Source of the DNA: JANQPA01 sp964628385
GTDB taxonomy: Bacteria; Bacteroidota; Bacteroidia; Chitinophagales; Saprospiraceae
Direction: 5' to 3'
Assembly: GCA_964628385.1 (NCBI GenBank)
Contig: CAZVOD010000001.1
Span: 1 to 64,000, forward strand
DNA: 64,000 nt
Under the pieces are notes generated by a model. The model was not told where the DNA came from. It did no database searches and saw only the letters and a list, made by a program, of their open reading frames with translations. The stretch's first letter is position 1. Each line of letters begins with the position of its first letter. Positions 63,076 through 64,000 of this stretch are shown piece after piece. Made by a program: the position numbers and the translations under genes.

Positions 63076-63894
63076 ATGGAAGCGTCAAAGACAGTAATCG
63101 AACAGGCATGGGAAGACAGAAGTCTTCTGGAAAAGGCAGAAACACAGGAAGCCATCCGCGAAGTCATCGAATATTTGGACAAAGGCCAACTTCGAGTTGC
63201 CGAACCCCTGCAGGATGGCAGTTGGCAAGTCAATGAATGGGTAAAAAAGGGCGTTGTTCTCTATTTTCCCATCCAAAAAATGAAGACTATAGAAGTGCCG
63301 CCTTTTGAATTTCATGACAAAATACCTCTTAAAAGTGACTTTGCTGGGCAAGGTGTCAGAGTGGTACCTCACGCCATTGCAAGACATGGCTCCTACCTAG
63401 AAAAAGGCGTTATTATGATGCCTAGCTATGTCAATATAGGTGCTTGGGTCGGTTCCGGAACTATGGTAGACACCTGGGCTACGGTGGGCTCCTGTGCACA
63501 AATAGGCAGAAATGTACACTTGAGCGGTGGTGTAGGTATAGGAGGCGTGCTAGAACCCCTACAAGCTACTCCTACTATCATCGAAGACAATTGCTTTATC
63601 GGTTCGCGTTGTATCGTTGTAGAAGGTGTCCGGGTAGAAAAAGAAGCCGTTTTGGGAGCCAATGTTGTACTCACACAGTCTACAAGAATTATCGATGTGA
63701 CATCAGAGGAGCCCAGGACCATAAAAGGCTATATTCCCAGCAGATCCGTTGTGATCCCGGGAACATACACAAAAAAGTTTCCGGCCGGAGAATATCAGGT
63801 AGCCTGTGCCCTCATTATCGGAAAACGCAAGGAAAGTACGGACAAAAAGGTGTCTTTAAATGATGCCTTAAGAGATTTTGATGTAGCTACTTGA
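63076..63894 (+). CDS. dapD: Tetrahydrodipicolinate N-succinyltransferase
   Basis: A 272-residue succinyltransferase of the DAP/lysine pathway, acting on 2,3,4,5-tetrahydrodipicolinate with succinyl-CoA. After an N-terminal helical domain, the left-handed beta-helix of hexapeptide repeats is clear (GVIMMPSYVNIGAWVGSGTMVDTWATVGSCAQIGRNVHLSGGVGIGGVLEPLQATPTIIEDNCFIGSRCIVVEGVRV). The catalytic Asp and Glu of the family lie in this region. Full length. Confidence 0.96.
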   Translation: MEASKTVIEQAWEDRSLLEKAETQEAIREVIEYLDKGQLRVAEPLQDGSWQVNEWVKKGVVLYFPIQKMKTIEVPPFEFHDKIPLKSDFAGQGVRVVPHAIARHGSYLEKGVIMMPSYVNIGAWVGSGTMVDTWATVGSCAQIGRNVHLSGGVGIGGVLEPLQATPTIIEDNCFIGSRCIVVEGVRVEKEAVLGANVVLTQSTRIIDVTSEEPRTIKGYIPSRSVVIPGTYTKKFPAGEYQVACALIIGKRKESTDKKVSLNDALRDFDVAT

Positions 63895-63925
63895 TTATAG
63901 TTAGCGCCTATAAAACAATGGATCA

Positions 63926-64000
63926 ATGAACTGGCTCTCCAGACTCTTTGGAAAAGAAGCTACAGAACCTGAAGATACAACCATGAAGTACTTAATTGTT
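63926..64000 (+). CDS. pth: Peptidyl-tRNA hydrolase, 5' end only
   Basis: The frame runs into the window edge. Translation is MNWLSRLFGKEATEPEDTT then MKYLIV. The second Met begins the usual Pth N-terminus (MKYLIVGLGN in Bacteroidota), the first six residues of which are visible. Starting at 63926 adds a 19-residue leader seen in some Cytophagales; 63983 is the alternative start. Identification rests on only a few residues. Confidence 0.55.
   Translation, partial: MNWLSRLFGKEATEPEDTTMKYLIV

Overview
The window looks like a chromosomal segment of a pigmented, probably aerobic, gliding-type Bacteroidota (Cytophagales/Cytophagia-like). The grounds are a type IX secretion protein (PorQ), the tandem ompH-ompH-murI arrangement, a fused lycopene-cyclase carotenoid operon, DUF1501/DUF1800 partners, an E-rich ClpS, and several promoters with the Bacteroidota pattern TTG-N(about 20)-TAnnTTTG. 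No rRNA, CRISPR array, transposase or prophage block is visible. There are two tRNA genes (Asn-GUU and Val-UAC).

Layout. 1-16 kb: a GH25 lysozyme lipoprotein, a class III aminotransferase, sigma-54 (rpoN) with a MazF-type toxin gene directly behind it, an aminopeptidase P, rlmN, a PfkB kinase, tRNA-Asn, clpS, a peroxiredoxin, a DMT transporter, ftsH, rsfS, birA and cinA. 17-33 kb: a lipoylated E2 acyltransferase, a TPR/PD40/OmpA-like envelope protein, a sorbosone-dehydrogenase-like lipoprotein, a thioredoxin-like protein, a membrane patatin, ugd, porQ, a serpin lipoprotein and mfd. 33-38 kb: a repeat-rich gap with a dead rhodanese gene, the crtI-crtB-lycopene cyclase operon, and a ygiQ remnant. 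38-49 kb: DUF1501/DUF1800, a four-gene unit (thioredoxin, thiL, glutaminyl-cyclase-like M28, degenerate aldehyde dehydrogenase), then a three-gene minus-strand group (LRR protein, tail-collar protein, and a membrane protein with an effector-associated-like N-terminus). It closes with tRNA-Val preceded by two perfect 75-bp tRNA-like tandem copies. 49-64 kb: AsmA, OmpA, a decayed glycosyltransferase/glycosidase, mscS, an M48 peptidase, ompH-ompH-murI, trmB, an unknown secreted protein, an ornithine cyclodeaminase homologue, dapD and the start of pth.

The most unusual signal lies between the genes. At least nine miniature inverted-repeat elements (about 60-255 bp) sit in intergenic gaps. They have different termini, but several share an interior hairpin with an identical GC-T7 motif. 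Three pseudogenes (rhodanese, ygiQ, glycosyltransferase/glycosidase) and an aldehyde dehydrogenase that has lost all three catalytic residues point to ongoing gene decay or repurposing.
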